A stretch of DNA of 5,245 bases, from NCBI GenBank assembly GCA_913050205.1, contig CAJXAU010000151.1:1-5245 (forward strand). The letters run 5' to 3'. The notes beneath the pieces are model-generated. The model saw only the letters and a list, made by a program, of their open reading frames with translations. It had not been told where the DNA came from and did not search any database. Of the stretch, positions 1 to 5,245 are shown piece after piece. The translations under genes and the position numbers were made by a program. Each line of letters starts with the position of its first letter. The stretch's first letter is position 1. Origin of the DNA: an uncultured Verrucomicrobiota bacterium (GTDB lineage: Bacteria; Verrucomicrobiota; Verrucomicrobiia; Limisphaerales; UBA1096).

Positions 1-23
1 TTGGCCAAGCGCTTGGCCAAGCG
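1..23. repeat. Palindromic repeat, 12-base unit, directly 3' of namZ
   Basis: Nearly two tandem copies of TTGGCCAAGCGC. Bases 1-20 are a perfect 20-bp palindrome that can fold as TTGGCCAA-GCGC-TTGGCCAA. The copy abuts the NamZ stop codon at 24-26 and is identical to the copy at 4809-4831. The window edge may cut a longer array. Confidence 0.85.
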
Positions 24-1268
24 TTAGTTGTAGAGGAGGTATTTGGTGCGTTGTTGACGGAAACGCGCCTCGTCCTTGGCCCATGATTTGACGATCTGCG
101 CGCCGGTGCGGCCAGCGGCGAGGTCGCGCCGGATCACGTCGGTGCCGTTGACCTTGTCGAACATGTTGAAGCTGCGGCCGCTTTTGGTTCGAGTGGCAAA
201 CAGGTCGCGCTTGGCCACGGCTTTCACGGCGTCGACGATGTGGTAGTTGATCGCCATCAGCGGAGCGATTGCGCGATTGGTGAACCGAACGCGGACACCG
301 GAGTAGGTGCGGTTTCTCACCCGGCGGCTCTTGAAGCGAAGCGGCTCGAAGCGTACGCCGGGCAGGCGTCGACTGTTGAGGTAGCGGGCCATGCCGTCAG
401 TGTTCATCCAGGTGGAGACGACGCATTCGAATGGCATGCCCTCACCGATGCCGATGCTGAGTCCGCTGCCTGCGCCGAGTTCGCCAAGCACGCCGGTGGA
501 GACGTAATGAAGCGGCGAGTCGCCATGCGGAATGTTGGGCGAGGTGGGTACCCATTTGAGGCCGGTGCCGGTCCATGTCATCGACCGATTCCAGCCTTTC
601 ATCTTTATGATGGAAATCTTGGGGCGGTGGCTGATCCAGCCTTCGCCGCTAATCATGTAGGCGAGTTCGCCGGCGGTCATGCCGTAGACGTACGGGATTT
701 TCCACTGGCCGACGAGGGACTTGAAGCGAGGGTTGAGGATGAGACCCTCGACGCGCTTGCCACCGAGTGGGTTGGGGCGGTCGAGCACGACGAACTCGAC
801 GCCTGCCTTGCCGCATTCCTCCATGCAAAGCCCCATCGTGCTGATGAAAGTGTACGACCGCGCGCCGGTGTCCTGAATGTCGTACACGAGGCAGTCTATT
901 TTTTTGAGCATCGCCGGGGTTGGCTTGCGAACCGGGCCGGGGCCGTAGAGGGAGTAAATCGGCAGGCCGGTGCGGCGGTGGGTGCTATTGGGAAATTCCT
1001 TGCCGGCCGGCACCTGTCCGTCAACCCCATGTTCCGCGCCGAACAATGCGACAAGGTTGACCTTGGGGGACTTGTGAAGGATGTCGATGACGGAGCGGCC
1101 GCGTCCATCGACGCCGGAGGGGTTGGTCAGCAGGCCGACCCGCTTGCCTCGCAGCGTTTCGTAGCCACGCATGGCGAGCACCTCGTTGCCGAGGTAGACG
1201 CGGGCGTTGGCCACGTCTTGGCTGAGGATCAGCAGGGTGAGGCCCAGCAGAACAATCACGAAGCGCAT
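24..1268 (-). CDS. namZ: Secreted DUF1343 protein, NamZ-type exo-beta-N-acetylmuramidase (GH171)
   Basis: The 414-residue product is complete and of normal length for DUF1343. Residues 1-22 look like a signal peptide: a short basic start, a Leu/Ile/Val-rich core, then VANA before Arg23. There is no lipobox Cys, so a periplasmic or secreted soluble enzyme is expected. Family blocks follow in order: RVGLLTNPSG (43-52), FGAEHGVDG (76-84, with the Glu79-His80 pair), VYDIQDTGARSYTF (128-141), VLDRPNPLGG (161-170), WVPTSPNIPHGDS (239-251), GIGEGMPFE (273-281) and FDKVNGTDVIRRDLAAG (370-386). Characterised NamZ enzymes release MurNAc from the non-reducing ends of peptidoglycan fragments. That activity is inferred here from family membership. 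No MurNAc uptake or recycling gene is in the window. The ATG is chosen because it opens the signal peptide; no Shine-Dalgarno sequence precedes it. The gene starts 45 bases after the DUF971 stop and may be co-transcribed with it. Its TAA stop directly abuts a palindromic repeat. Confidence 0.92.
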   Translation of the reverse strand: MRFVIVLLGLTLLILSQDVANARVYLGNEVLAMRGYETLRGKRVGLLTNPSGVDGRGRSVIDILHKSPKVNLVALFGAEHGVDGQVPAGKEFPNSTHRRTGLPIYSLYGPGPVRKPTPAMLKKIDCLVYDIQDTGARSYTFISTMGLCMEECGKAGVEFVVLDRPNPLGGKRVEGLILNPRFKSLVGQWKIPYVYGMTAGELAYMISGEGWISHRPKISIIKMKGWNRSMTWTGTGLKWVPTSPNIPHGDSPLHYVSTGVLGELGAGSGLSIGIGEGMPFECVVSTWMNTDGMARYLNSRRLPGVRFEPLRFKSRRVRNRTYSGVRVRFTNRAIAPLMAINYHIVDAVKAVAKRDLFATRTKSGRSFNMFDKVNGTDVIRRDLAAGRTGAQIVKSWAKDEARFRQQRTKYLLYN

Positions 1269-1285
1269 GGCCGAAGTTAGACAGT

Positions 1286-1296
1286 CAAGCGCTTGG
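1286..1296. repeat. Short core copy of the palindromic repeat between DUF971 and namZ
   Basis: CAAGCGCTTGG holds the 10-bp palindromic centre CAAGCGCTTG of the element, without the flanking GGCC arms. It lies 17 bases beyond the DUF971 stop and 17 bases before the namZ start. It could be a degenerate copy or chance, and is supported mainly by its position. Confidence 0.5.
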
Positions 1297-1313
1297 TCTC
1301 AAACCCTTTGTGC

Positions 1314-1625
1314 CTATTCCTCACCGGGCGAATCGGCCACGGCTCGGAGGTAGTCAAAGGCGAAAAGGCCGGTACTGTGGTCGTCCTCCCACGTTGGCTG
1401 GATGGCATAGCCGCCGATGTACTGGATGGAGCGGATACGGAATGAGGAGAGTTTGTAAGGTCGATCCGGCCCCTTGTAGAGGTTGCCCATGACGTCCATC
1501 TCGCCTTTGCAGCCAGCACACGGGCAGGCCTTGCGAAGCTTGGCCAAGCGGATGAACGACTCCTCGTCGTTGTCCCACTTGATGGCCATTTCCTCGCCGA
1601 TGATCTGGATGTCTGTGGGTTTCAT
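1314..1625 (-). CDS. Stand-alone DUF971 protein (GBBH-like N-terminal domain), probable metal-binding
   Basis: This is a 103-residue single-domain protein. It matches DUF971 (the gamma-butyrobetaine hydroxylase-like N-terminal domain): an opening strand 'PTDIQIIGEEMAIKWDNDEE', then LRKACPCAGCKGE with a Cys-x-Cys-x2-Cys cluster, then 'IGGYAIQPTWEDDHSTGLFAFDYLR' (given in two parts: IGGYAIQPTWEDDH and STGLFAFDYLR). In gamma-butyrobetaine hydroxylase three Cys and one His of this domain bind zinc, and the equivalent residues are present, so zinc or another metal is a reasonable inference. No catalytic domain is attached, and the function of stand-alone copies is not established. The start at 1625 fits the usual family N-terminus. 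An in-frame ATG at 1655 would add ten residues (MAAPLFVFQS); it has a GGAG seven bases upstream but lies in the loop of the hairpin that follows the peroxiredoxin gene. No other promoter position is obvious, so expression may depend on read-through from prx. Confidence 0.87.
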   Translation of the reverse strand: MKPTDIQIIGEEMAIKWDNDEESFIRLAKLRKACPCAGCKGEMDVMGNLYKGPDRPYKLSSFRIRSIQYIGGYAIQPTWEDDHSTGLFAFDYLRAVADSPGEE

Positions 1626-1630
1626 GGATT

Positions 1631-1670
1631 GAAAAACAAAAAGGGGAGCCGCCATTTGACAGCTCCCCTT
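1631..1670 (-). terminator. Intrinsic-terminator-like hairpin after the peroxiredoxin gene
   Basis: On the minus strand, 14 bases after the prx TAA, a perfect 9-bp stem is formed by AAGGGGAGC (1670-1662) and GCTCCCCTT (1649-1641) around a 12-base loop. It is followed at once by TTTGTTTTTC (1640-1631). A GC-rich stem plus U-tract in this orientation is the classic Rho-independent layout. It ends only five bases before the preferred DUF971 start codon, so it may act as a partial terminator or attenuator and not a full stop. Its 5' arm also contains GGAG, at good spacing from the alternative ATG at 1655 in the loop. Confidence 0.8.
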
Positions 1671-1684
1671 GGGGTAAATCGCAA

Positions 1685-2320
1685 TTACTTGTTCGGCTGC
1701 GGTGTCGTGCGCAGGTACGGCTTGATCTTGGTGAAGCCCTTCGGGAACTTGGCCTCGGCATCCTCGTCGGAGAGGGTCGGCACCACGATGCAGTCCTCGC
1801 CGTCTTTCCAGTTTACCGGGGTGGCCACGGCGTGGTTGTCTGTCAACTGTAGGGCATCGATCACACGCAGGATCTCGTCAAAGTTTCGGCCGGTGGCGGG
1901 CGGGTAGGTGATCGTCAGGCGGATCTTTTTGTTTGGGTCGATGATGAACACGGAGCGTACGGTGAACTTCTCCGCGGCGTTCGGGTGGATCATGTCGTAC
2001 GCGGTGGCCACGGTGCGATCCGGGTCGGCGATGATCGGGAAGTTGACTGTTGTGTTCTGTGTCTCGTTGATGTCCTTCACCCAGCCGTGGTGGTCGTCGA
2101 TCGGATCCACGCTGACCGCGATAGTCTTCACACCGCGCTTGTCAAACTCTGGCTTGAGCTTGGCTGTGTAGCCCAGCTCGGTGGTGCAGACCGGGGTGTA
2201 GTCCGCCGGGTGGGAAAAGAGAACCGCCCAGCTGTCGCCGATCCACTCGTGAAAGTCGATGTTGCCTTCTGTTGTCTCCGCCTGGAAATTTGGAGCCTCG
2301 TCGCCTAGTCGTAGTGCCAT
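1685..2320 (-). CDS. 1-Cys peroxiredoxin, Prx6 type
   Basis: This is a complete 211-residue peroxiredoxin, the normal size for the Prx6 class. The AhpC/TSA thioredoxin-fold domain spans about residues 5-140. The active-site block DYTPVCTTE (40-48) has the peroxidatic Cys45 with Thr42 and Pro43, and the conserved Arg is in FTVRSVFIIDP (Arg122). The Prx6-type C-terminal domain follows, with the hallmark YPPATGRNFDEILRVIDALQ (139-158) and the block VNWKDGEDCIVVPTLSDEDA (169-188). The enzyme reduces hydrogen peroxide and organic or lipid peroxides in the cytosol via Cys45. No second Cys sits at the place of a typical 2-Cys resolving residue. The only other Cys is Cys177 in the C-terminal domain, whose role is unclear. 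There is no signal peptide. The ATG at 2320 lies in an AT-rich leader without a Shine-Dalgarno sequence. A 160-base gap upstream carries a promoter candidate, and a hairpin terminator follows the TAA stop. Confidence 0.95.
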   Translation of the reverse strand: MALRLGDEAPNFQAETTEGNIDFHEWIGDSWAVLFSHPADYTPVCTTELGYTAKLKPEFDKRGVKTIAVSVDPIDDHHGWVKDINETQNTTVNFPIIADPDRTVATAYDMIHPNAAEKFTVRSVFIIDPNKKIRLTITYPPATGRNFDEILRVIDALQLTDNHAVATPVNWKDGEDCIVVPTLSDEDAEAKFPKGFTKIKPYLRTTPQPNK

Positions 2321-2359
2321 TTTTCTAAATATTTATGGGTCAAGCAGGAAGCCGCCGGC

Positions 2360-2368
2360 TTGGCCAAG
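2360..2368. repeat. Isolated TTGGCCAAG half-unit in the prx leader
   Basis: A single TTGGCCAA palindrome between the candidate prx promoter and the prx start codon. On the minus strand it is followed by the small hairpin AAGCC-GGC-GGCTT. It shares the arm of the long repeats but has no GCGC centre. Confidence 0.5.
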
Positions 2369-2397
2369 GGCAATTCCCGCCGCTAAAAGGGCCGGCC

Positions 2398-2426
2398 TTG
2401 GTAACGAACACACGTTCCGGTGTCAA
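2398..2426 (-). promoter_or_regulatory. Possible sigma70-type promoter for prx with a dyad in the spacer
   Basis: On the minus strand a perfect -35 hexamer TTGACA (2426-2421) is followed, after 17 bases, by TACCAA (2403-2398), a weak -10 sharing only three bases with TATAAT. The spacer contains the exact dyad GAAC-GTGT-GTTC (2417-2406), a place where a bound repressor would block RNA polymerase. Transcription from here would give a leader of roughly 70 bases before the prx ATG. The weak -10 keeps this tentative. Confidence 0.33.
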
Positions 2427-2452
2427 TAGGGATTCTGCCTGTCCACAGTGCA

Positions 2453-2473
2453 CTTGGCCAAGCGCTTGGCCGG
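2453..2473. repeat. Palindromic repeat 3' of the DUF5916 gene
   Basis: CTTGGCCAAGCGCTTGGCC plus GG. The inner 16 bases (2456-2471) are a perfect palindrome, and the outermost AA of the full element is replaced by GG. It lies seven bases past the DUF5916 stop. No T-rich tract follows it on the minus strand, so it is not a standard intrinsic terminator. Confidence 0.8.
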
Positions 2474-2480
2474 CAGTGAC

Positions 2481-4685
2481 CTAAAACCTGAAGGTAGTCT
2501 GGGCCTTAATAGAGAGTTCGCTGTTGCGCACGTAGAGATCGCGGAGTGAGCTACCATCGTCCTCATCGCCGTAGTTTTGGCGGAATACAACATAGGCCTT
2601 TTTGCCGGGCTGAAACTCCCAGAAAAAACGGGTGCTGTAGCCGATGGAATCGGAGATGTTGTCGTGCTGGACGAGGTGCGACCAGCCCATGTCCGGGGTG
2701 AAGTTGAAGCGGAGATTGAGCGATGAAACCTGAGCGTCGAATTCCGTGTCGGGCAACTCGAACCCGCTATGCGAGTAGCGCACGCTGGTGTTGAGCCACT
2801 TGAACGGGTCGTAACCGACACGGGCGTAAATCGTGTCCTTCTCGCCATGATACCAGTCCCCGAAAACGTAGCCGAACCCACCGTTGAACAGGCCGGCATC
2901 CGGCAGGTCGATGTCGAAGTTGTAGTCGGTCCACCAGTATTCACCGGCCGGTACCTTGCCGCCACCGGAGACGGTGAAGTCACGATCCGGTCGATCAAAC
3001 TCTCGCTCGATCTCAAACGAAAAATCGAAGCCGGATTCGAAGTCGAGGTAGGGGATGTAGAGCGAATGTTTTTGAGACTCCATCTGGTTATCCATCGTGG
3101 TGTACAATGAATTGTAGTAGCTGATGTGGTACTTGCGGAGCCATGAGATCGTTTCAGTGCGTGGCCGGACGGAGATGCCTGAGCTGTATTTGCGAATGTT
3201 GGTTCGTCGCGTATAACCCAGTTTTGGCTTAAACTCGTCGTCGATCTGGTAGTAGGACAATCGCGCGTCGATAAACTCGTTGGGGTAACTCAGGCCGGTG
3301 CCGTGGGCGTAGCTCCAGTCGGTTGTGTCGTCGTAATTCGCCATGGAGTAGACGCTCGCCCGGAGGGTCTTGTCGGTCAGGAATTTTGTGGTGCGGTAGT
3401 TAAAATCCGTGCCAATCATGTAGGCGTCCATGTTGGAATTGGGATCGCCCACCGTGCTGATCATACCGACCGATGATTGCTCGAGCACGTTTCGGGAGAT
3501 GCGAGTGACGAAGGCGTTCTGGCTCCCGAGATCGTCGTGGTCGTCGAGCATCGCGCCGATCATGCCGATGTTGTAATCGCCCACACGTCCTGTGATTTTC
3601 GTCGCAAGGTCGATCGGCACCGGCACGCCCCGCTTGGTCAGGCCGATCGTTCGGCTAAAGAACGGCGTGCTTGGCATGCCCGACGACGATGATCGGGATT
3701 GCAGTGGGCCAAAACTGAAGATGCCGGAGTCTCTGAGGAAGAAGTCGCGCTTTTCCGGATACATCAGGGAAAATCGGGTGAAGTTCAACTGCCGGGTATC
3801 GACTTCGGTTTCCGCGAAATCGGTGTTCACAGAGAGCGTTGCATTCATGTTGGGGGCGAGCCGGTAGGAAATGTCGCCTCCAAATTCCCCGAGCGTGTTT
3901 CCGTCCCCACTCAGGTTGTCGTGTTGATACTTACCGACGGCATAGGGCGTGACGTCCCACTTGCTGACTTTACCGAGACCTTTCAGGCCACGAATCTCCC
4001 CGGCGTTCGCCATCGCGGAGGTGCTCAAATGCCTTCCTTCGCTGTGCCACTTACCCTCCTCATTTTTTCGCCGGATCGTTCTCTCTACGTTGAAACCCCA
4101 CGTGGTGTTGTTCGGGGCGAAGGCAATGGAATCGAACGGCAGTTTGAATTCGCAAAACCAGCCTTTGTTGGTGACCTTGCCTCGGCAGTCCCAAATTGTG
4201 TCCCAACTACTCCCTGCATAGGCGTTGTTATTGATGATGGCGTCAAAACGGGATCCGTTCGGATTGACGGCGAACATGTAACCATTGCGTCGATCCAGAA
4301 ACGGGTCGATTGAGATTATGAGAAAATCATCCGCGTCTGGCCAATCATCGCGGCTCATGGTGCGAGCCAGAATTTTGTTTGGCTCTGAGTCAAAACACCA
4401 GAAGCCGAGATAAAGCGCCTTGTCATCGTAAAGCACTCGGAACTCGGTGCGTTCAGTCATCGGGACGCCGTGGACGGGATCGTCCTGAACGAATGGGCTG
4501 CTCTTCGGTGCCAAATTCCACACTTCGTCGTCCATGATTCCGTCGATCACGGGAGGTGTGTCCACCTTGATGGCCATGATGGTGGCACGAGGCTTGGTCT
4601 CTGTATTTGCCGGTGCAGGGTCAGCGGCAAGCGTACGCCCGATGAAGCTGAGGAGAGCAGCTCCGATTAGTAAAAATCTTGTCAT
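2481..4685 (-). CDS. Outer-membrane DUF5916 protein with N-terminal CBM9-like domain
   Basis: The 734-residue product starts with a signal peptide (hydrophobic core LLIGAALLSFIG, probable cut after TLA at residue 20). Residues about 37-230 form the family 9 carbohydrate-binding-like domain: PPVIDGIMDDEVW (44-56), VLYDDKALYLGFWCFD (84-99), then DFLIISIDPFLDRRNGYMF (120-138) and GWFCEFKLPFDSIAF (175-189). The DUF5916 part follows, with its most typical block at 288-326, including TDFAETEVDTRQLNFTRFSL and YPEKRDFFLRDSGIFSFG, and FFSRTIGL at 342-349. The rest alternates polar and aromatic residues in strand-like segments. The chain ends TTFRF, with the terminal Phe typical of barrels assembled by the BAM machinery. 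It is therefore most likely an outer-membrane beta-barrel with a periplasmic or surface sugar-binding-like domain. The substrate and exact function are unknown. It has no TonB plug domain and no partner gene in the window. The ATG was chosen because it opens the signal peptide; no Shine-Dalgarno sequence precedes it. Confidence 0.9.
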   Translation of the reverse strand: MTRFLLIGAALLSFIGRTLAADPAPANTETKPRATIMAIKVDTPPVIDGIMDDEVWNLAPKSSPFVQDDPVHGVPMTERTEFRVLYDDKALYLGFWCFDSEPNKILARTMSRDDWPDADDFLIISIDPFLDRRNGYMFAVNPNGSRFDAIINNNAYAGSSWDTIWDCRGKVTNKGWFCEFKLPFDSIAFAPNNTTWGFNVERTIRRKNEEGKWHSEGRHLSTSAMANAGEIRGLKGLGKVSKWDVTPYAVGKYQHDNLSGDGNTLGEFGGDISYRLAPNMNATLSVNTDFAETEVDTRQLNFTRFSLMYPEKRDFFLRDSGIFSFGPLQSRSSSSGMPSTPFFSRTIGLTKRGVPVPIDLATKITGRVGDYNIGMIGAMLDDHDDLGSQNAFVTRISRNVLEQSSVGMISTVGDPNSNMDAYMIGTDFNYRTTKFLTDKTLRASVYSMANYDDTTDWSYAHGTGLSYPNEFIDARLSYYQIDDEFKPKLGYTRRTNIRKYSSGISVRPRTETISWLRKYHISYYNSLYTTMDNQMESQKHSLYIPYLDFESGFDFSFEIEREFDRPDRDFTVSGGGKVPAGEYWWTDYNFDIDLPDAGLFNGGFGYVFGDWYHGEKDTIYARVGYDPFKWLNTSVRYSHSGFELPDTEFDAQVSSLNLRFNFTPDMGWSHLVQHDNISDSIGYSTRFFWEFQPGKKAYVVFRQNYGDEDDGSSLRDLYVRNSELSIKAQTTFRF

Positions 4686-4808
4686 TCAGGATTGGCTGCC
4701 CAAGCGGAGGAATCCGAATCGGGCACAATTCGCCGCAAGGGACGCGCGAGAGTGCCTATGGATTCAGCAAAAACAAGAAGAACCTGTTCGCAGTGAGAAT
4801 TGAACGGT

Positions 4809-4831
4809 TTGGCCAAGCGCTTGGCCAAGCG
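4809..4831. repeat. Palindromic repeat 3' of nadE
   Basis: A 23-base copy identical to the one at 1-23, with the perfect 20-bp palindrome at 4809-4828. It lies six bases past the NadE stop. The minus-strand sequence after it (AAACCGTTCAATTC when read on) lacks a U-tract. The remaining 4686-4808, upstream of the DUF5916 gene, holds no other structure or convincing promoter that I can see. Confidence 0.85.
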
Positions 4832-4837
4832 GCGAGG

Positions 4838-5245
4838 CTACATGTAGCACTTGGCCACGGGGATTCTGCGGCCCACGCCAAAGGCCTTGCTGGTGACCTT
4901 GATGCCGGGGGCGGCCTGTCGGCGCTTGTATTCGTTGATGTTGATCAACCGGATGATGCGCCGGACGGTATCGGCGTCGTGGCCGGAGGCGATAATGGAC
5001 TCCGCATCCTGTCCGTCGACAACGTACGCCTCAAGGATGGCGTCGAGCACGTCGTATTCCGGCAGGGAATCCTGATCGACCTGATCAGGTCGCAACTCCG
5101 CTGACGGCGGCTTGGTGATGGTCGAGTCCGGGATGATCTCCCGGTCGCGGTTGATCCACTTGGCCAAGCTGTAAACGCGCAACTTGGGCAGGTCGCTGAT
5201 CACGGCGAGTCCGCCGCACATATCGCCGTACAACGTGCAGTAGCC
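4838..5245 (-). CDS. nadE: NAD+ synthetase, glutamine-dependent type, C-terminal fragment (cut by window edge)
   Basis: The reading frame is open to the last base of the window, so the gene continues to the right; 135 C-terminal residues are visible. Its first residues, GYCTLYGDMCGGLAVISDL, are the NAD synthetase block that follows the ATP-binding region. They are followed by LPKLRVYSLAKWINRDREII, PPSAELRPDQVDQDSLPEYD, VLDAILEAYV and the terminal VTSKAFGVGRRIPVAKCYM, all hallmarks of the family. The enzyme amidates nicotinic acid adenine dinucleotide to NAD+ with ATP, the last step of NAD synthesis. The C-terminal style matches the long glutamine-using enzymes, which carry an N-terminal glutaminase (nitrilase-like) domain. 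That part would lie outside the window, so the glutamine-dependent label is inferred. A possible TTG at 5233 is internal to a conserved block and is not the start. The TAG stop lies six bases before a long palindromic repeat. Confidence 0.95.
   Translation of the reverse strand, partial: GYCTLYGDMCGGLAVISDLPKLRVYSLAKWINRDREIIPDSTITKPPSAELRPDQVDQDSLPEYDVLDAILEAYVVDGQDAESIIASGHDADTVRRIIRLININEYKRRQAAPGIKVTSKAFGVGRRIPVAKCYM

Noticed and set aside
240..1280. A 346-codon open frame on the plus strand opposite namZ
   Set aside because: It is wholly antisense to a well-supported gene. Its translation is rich in Ala, Val, Asp, Gly and His with no recognisable domain, as expected from the complement of a GC-rich coding frame.
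2453..2473. The palindromic repeat as a standard Rho-independent terminator
   Set aside because: It can form a hairpin, but no U-rich tract follows on the minus strand here or at 4809-4831, so I list it as a repeat and leave termination as a hypothesis.
2423..3016. A 197-codon minus-strand frame overlapping the 3' part of the DUF5916 gene
   Set aside because: It is a shifted frame of the barrel-coding region. The translation is rich in Ser, Thr, Arg and Pro without family features, while the main frame continues intact to the typical terminal Phe.
3699..4313. A 204-codon plus-strand frame inside the DUF5916 gene
   Set aside because: It is antisense to conserved DUF5916 and CBM9-like blocks and shows no domain, signal peptide or ribosome site of its own.
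1..4831. The spaced TTGGCCAAGCGC copies as a CRISPR array or transposon ends
   Set aside because: The copies are 1-2 kb apart with whole genes between them, so there are no short spacers. No transposase or target-site duplication is seen, and flanking genes are intact.
4679..5104. A 141-codon plus-strand frame across the nadE 3' end
   Set aside because: It is antisense to conserved NAD synthetase motifs and runs through the palindromic repeat. Nothing in its translation supports a real protein.
5231..5233. TTG at 5233 as the start of a short nadE-like gene
   Set aside because: It lies inside the conserved GYCTLYGDM block, and the frame stays open to the window edge, so the gene is cut by the window and not truncated.

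Overview
The window is an ordinary-looking piece of bacterial chromosome. It holds five protein-coding genes, all on the minus strand, with gaps of about 45 to 160 bases. In transcription order (right to left) they are: the C-terminal part of a glutamine-dependent NAD+ synthetase (cut by the right edge); a 734-residue secreted protein with a family 9 carbohydrate-binding-like domain and a DUF5916 outer-membrane barrel; a 1-Cys (Prx6-type) peroxiredoxin; a small stand-alone DUF971 protein (GBBH-like N-terminal domain); and a secreted DUF1343 protein of the NamZ exo-beta-N-acetylmuramidase family (GH171).

The organism is a diderm, because the DUF5916 protein has a signal peptide and a barrel-type C-terminus ending in Phe. 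GC content is moderately high. None of the four preferred start codons visible has a convincing Shine-Dalgarno sequence. A member of the Planctomycetes-Verrucomicrobia-Chlamydiae group, perhaps Verrucomicrobiota, would fit, but this is an inference from the general look of the proteins and not a firm assignment.

The genes do not form one pathway. NadE makes NAD. The DUF5916 protein and NamZ act in the envelope or outside the cell on carbohydrate or peptidoglycan. The peroxiredoxin is a peroxide defence enzyme. The DUF971 protein has the Cys/His set seen in the zinc-binding N-domain of gamma-butyrobetaine hydroxylase, but its role is unknown. Prx, DUF971 and NamZ are close enough to be co-transcribed, although an intrinsic-terminator-like hairpin lies between Prx and DUF971.

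The most noteworthy signal lies outside the genes. A palindromic element built from the 12-base unit TTGGCCAAGCGC lies immediately 3' of four of the five stop codons (NamZ, DUF5916 and NadE with long copies, DUF971 with a short core). Its TTGGCCAA half occurs eight times in 5.2 kb. The fifth gene (Prx) ends in an unrelated U-tract hairpin whose 5' arm carries the only Shine-Dalgarno-like GGAG near a start codon. I see no defence system, CRISPR array, transposon, RNA gene or new multi-gene system here.
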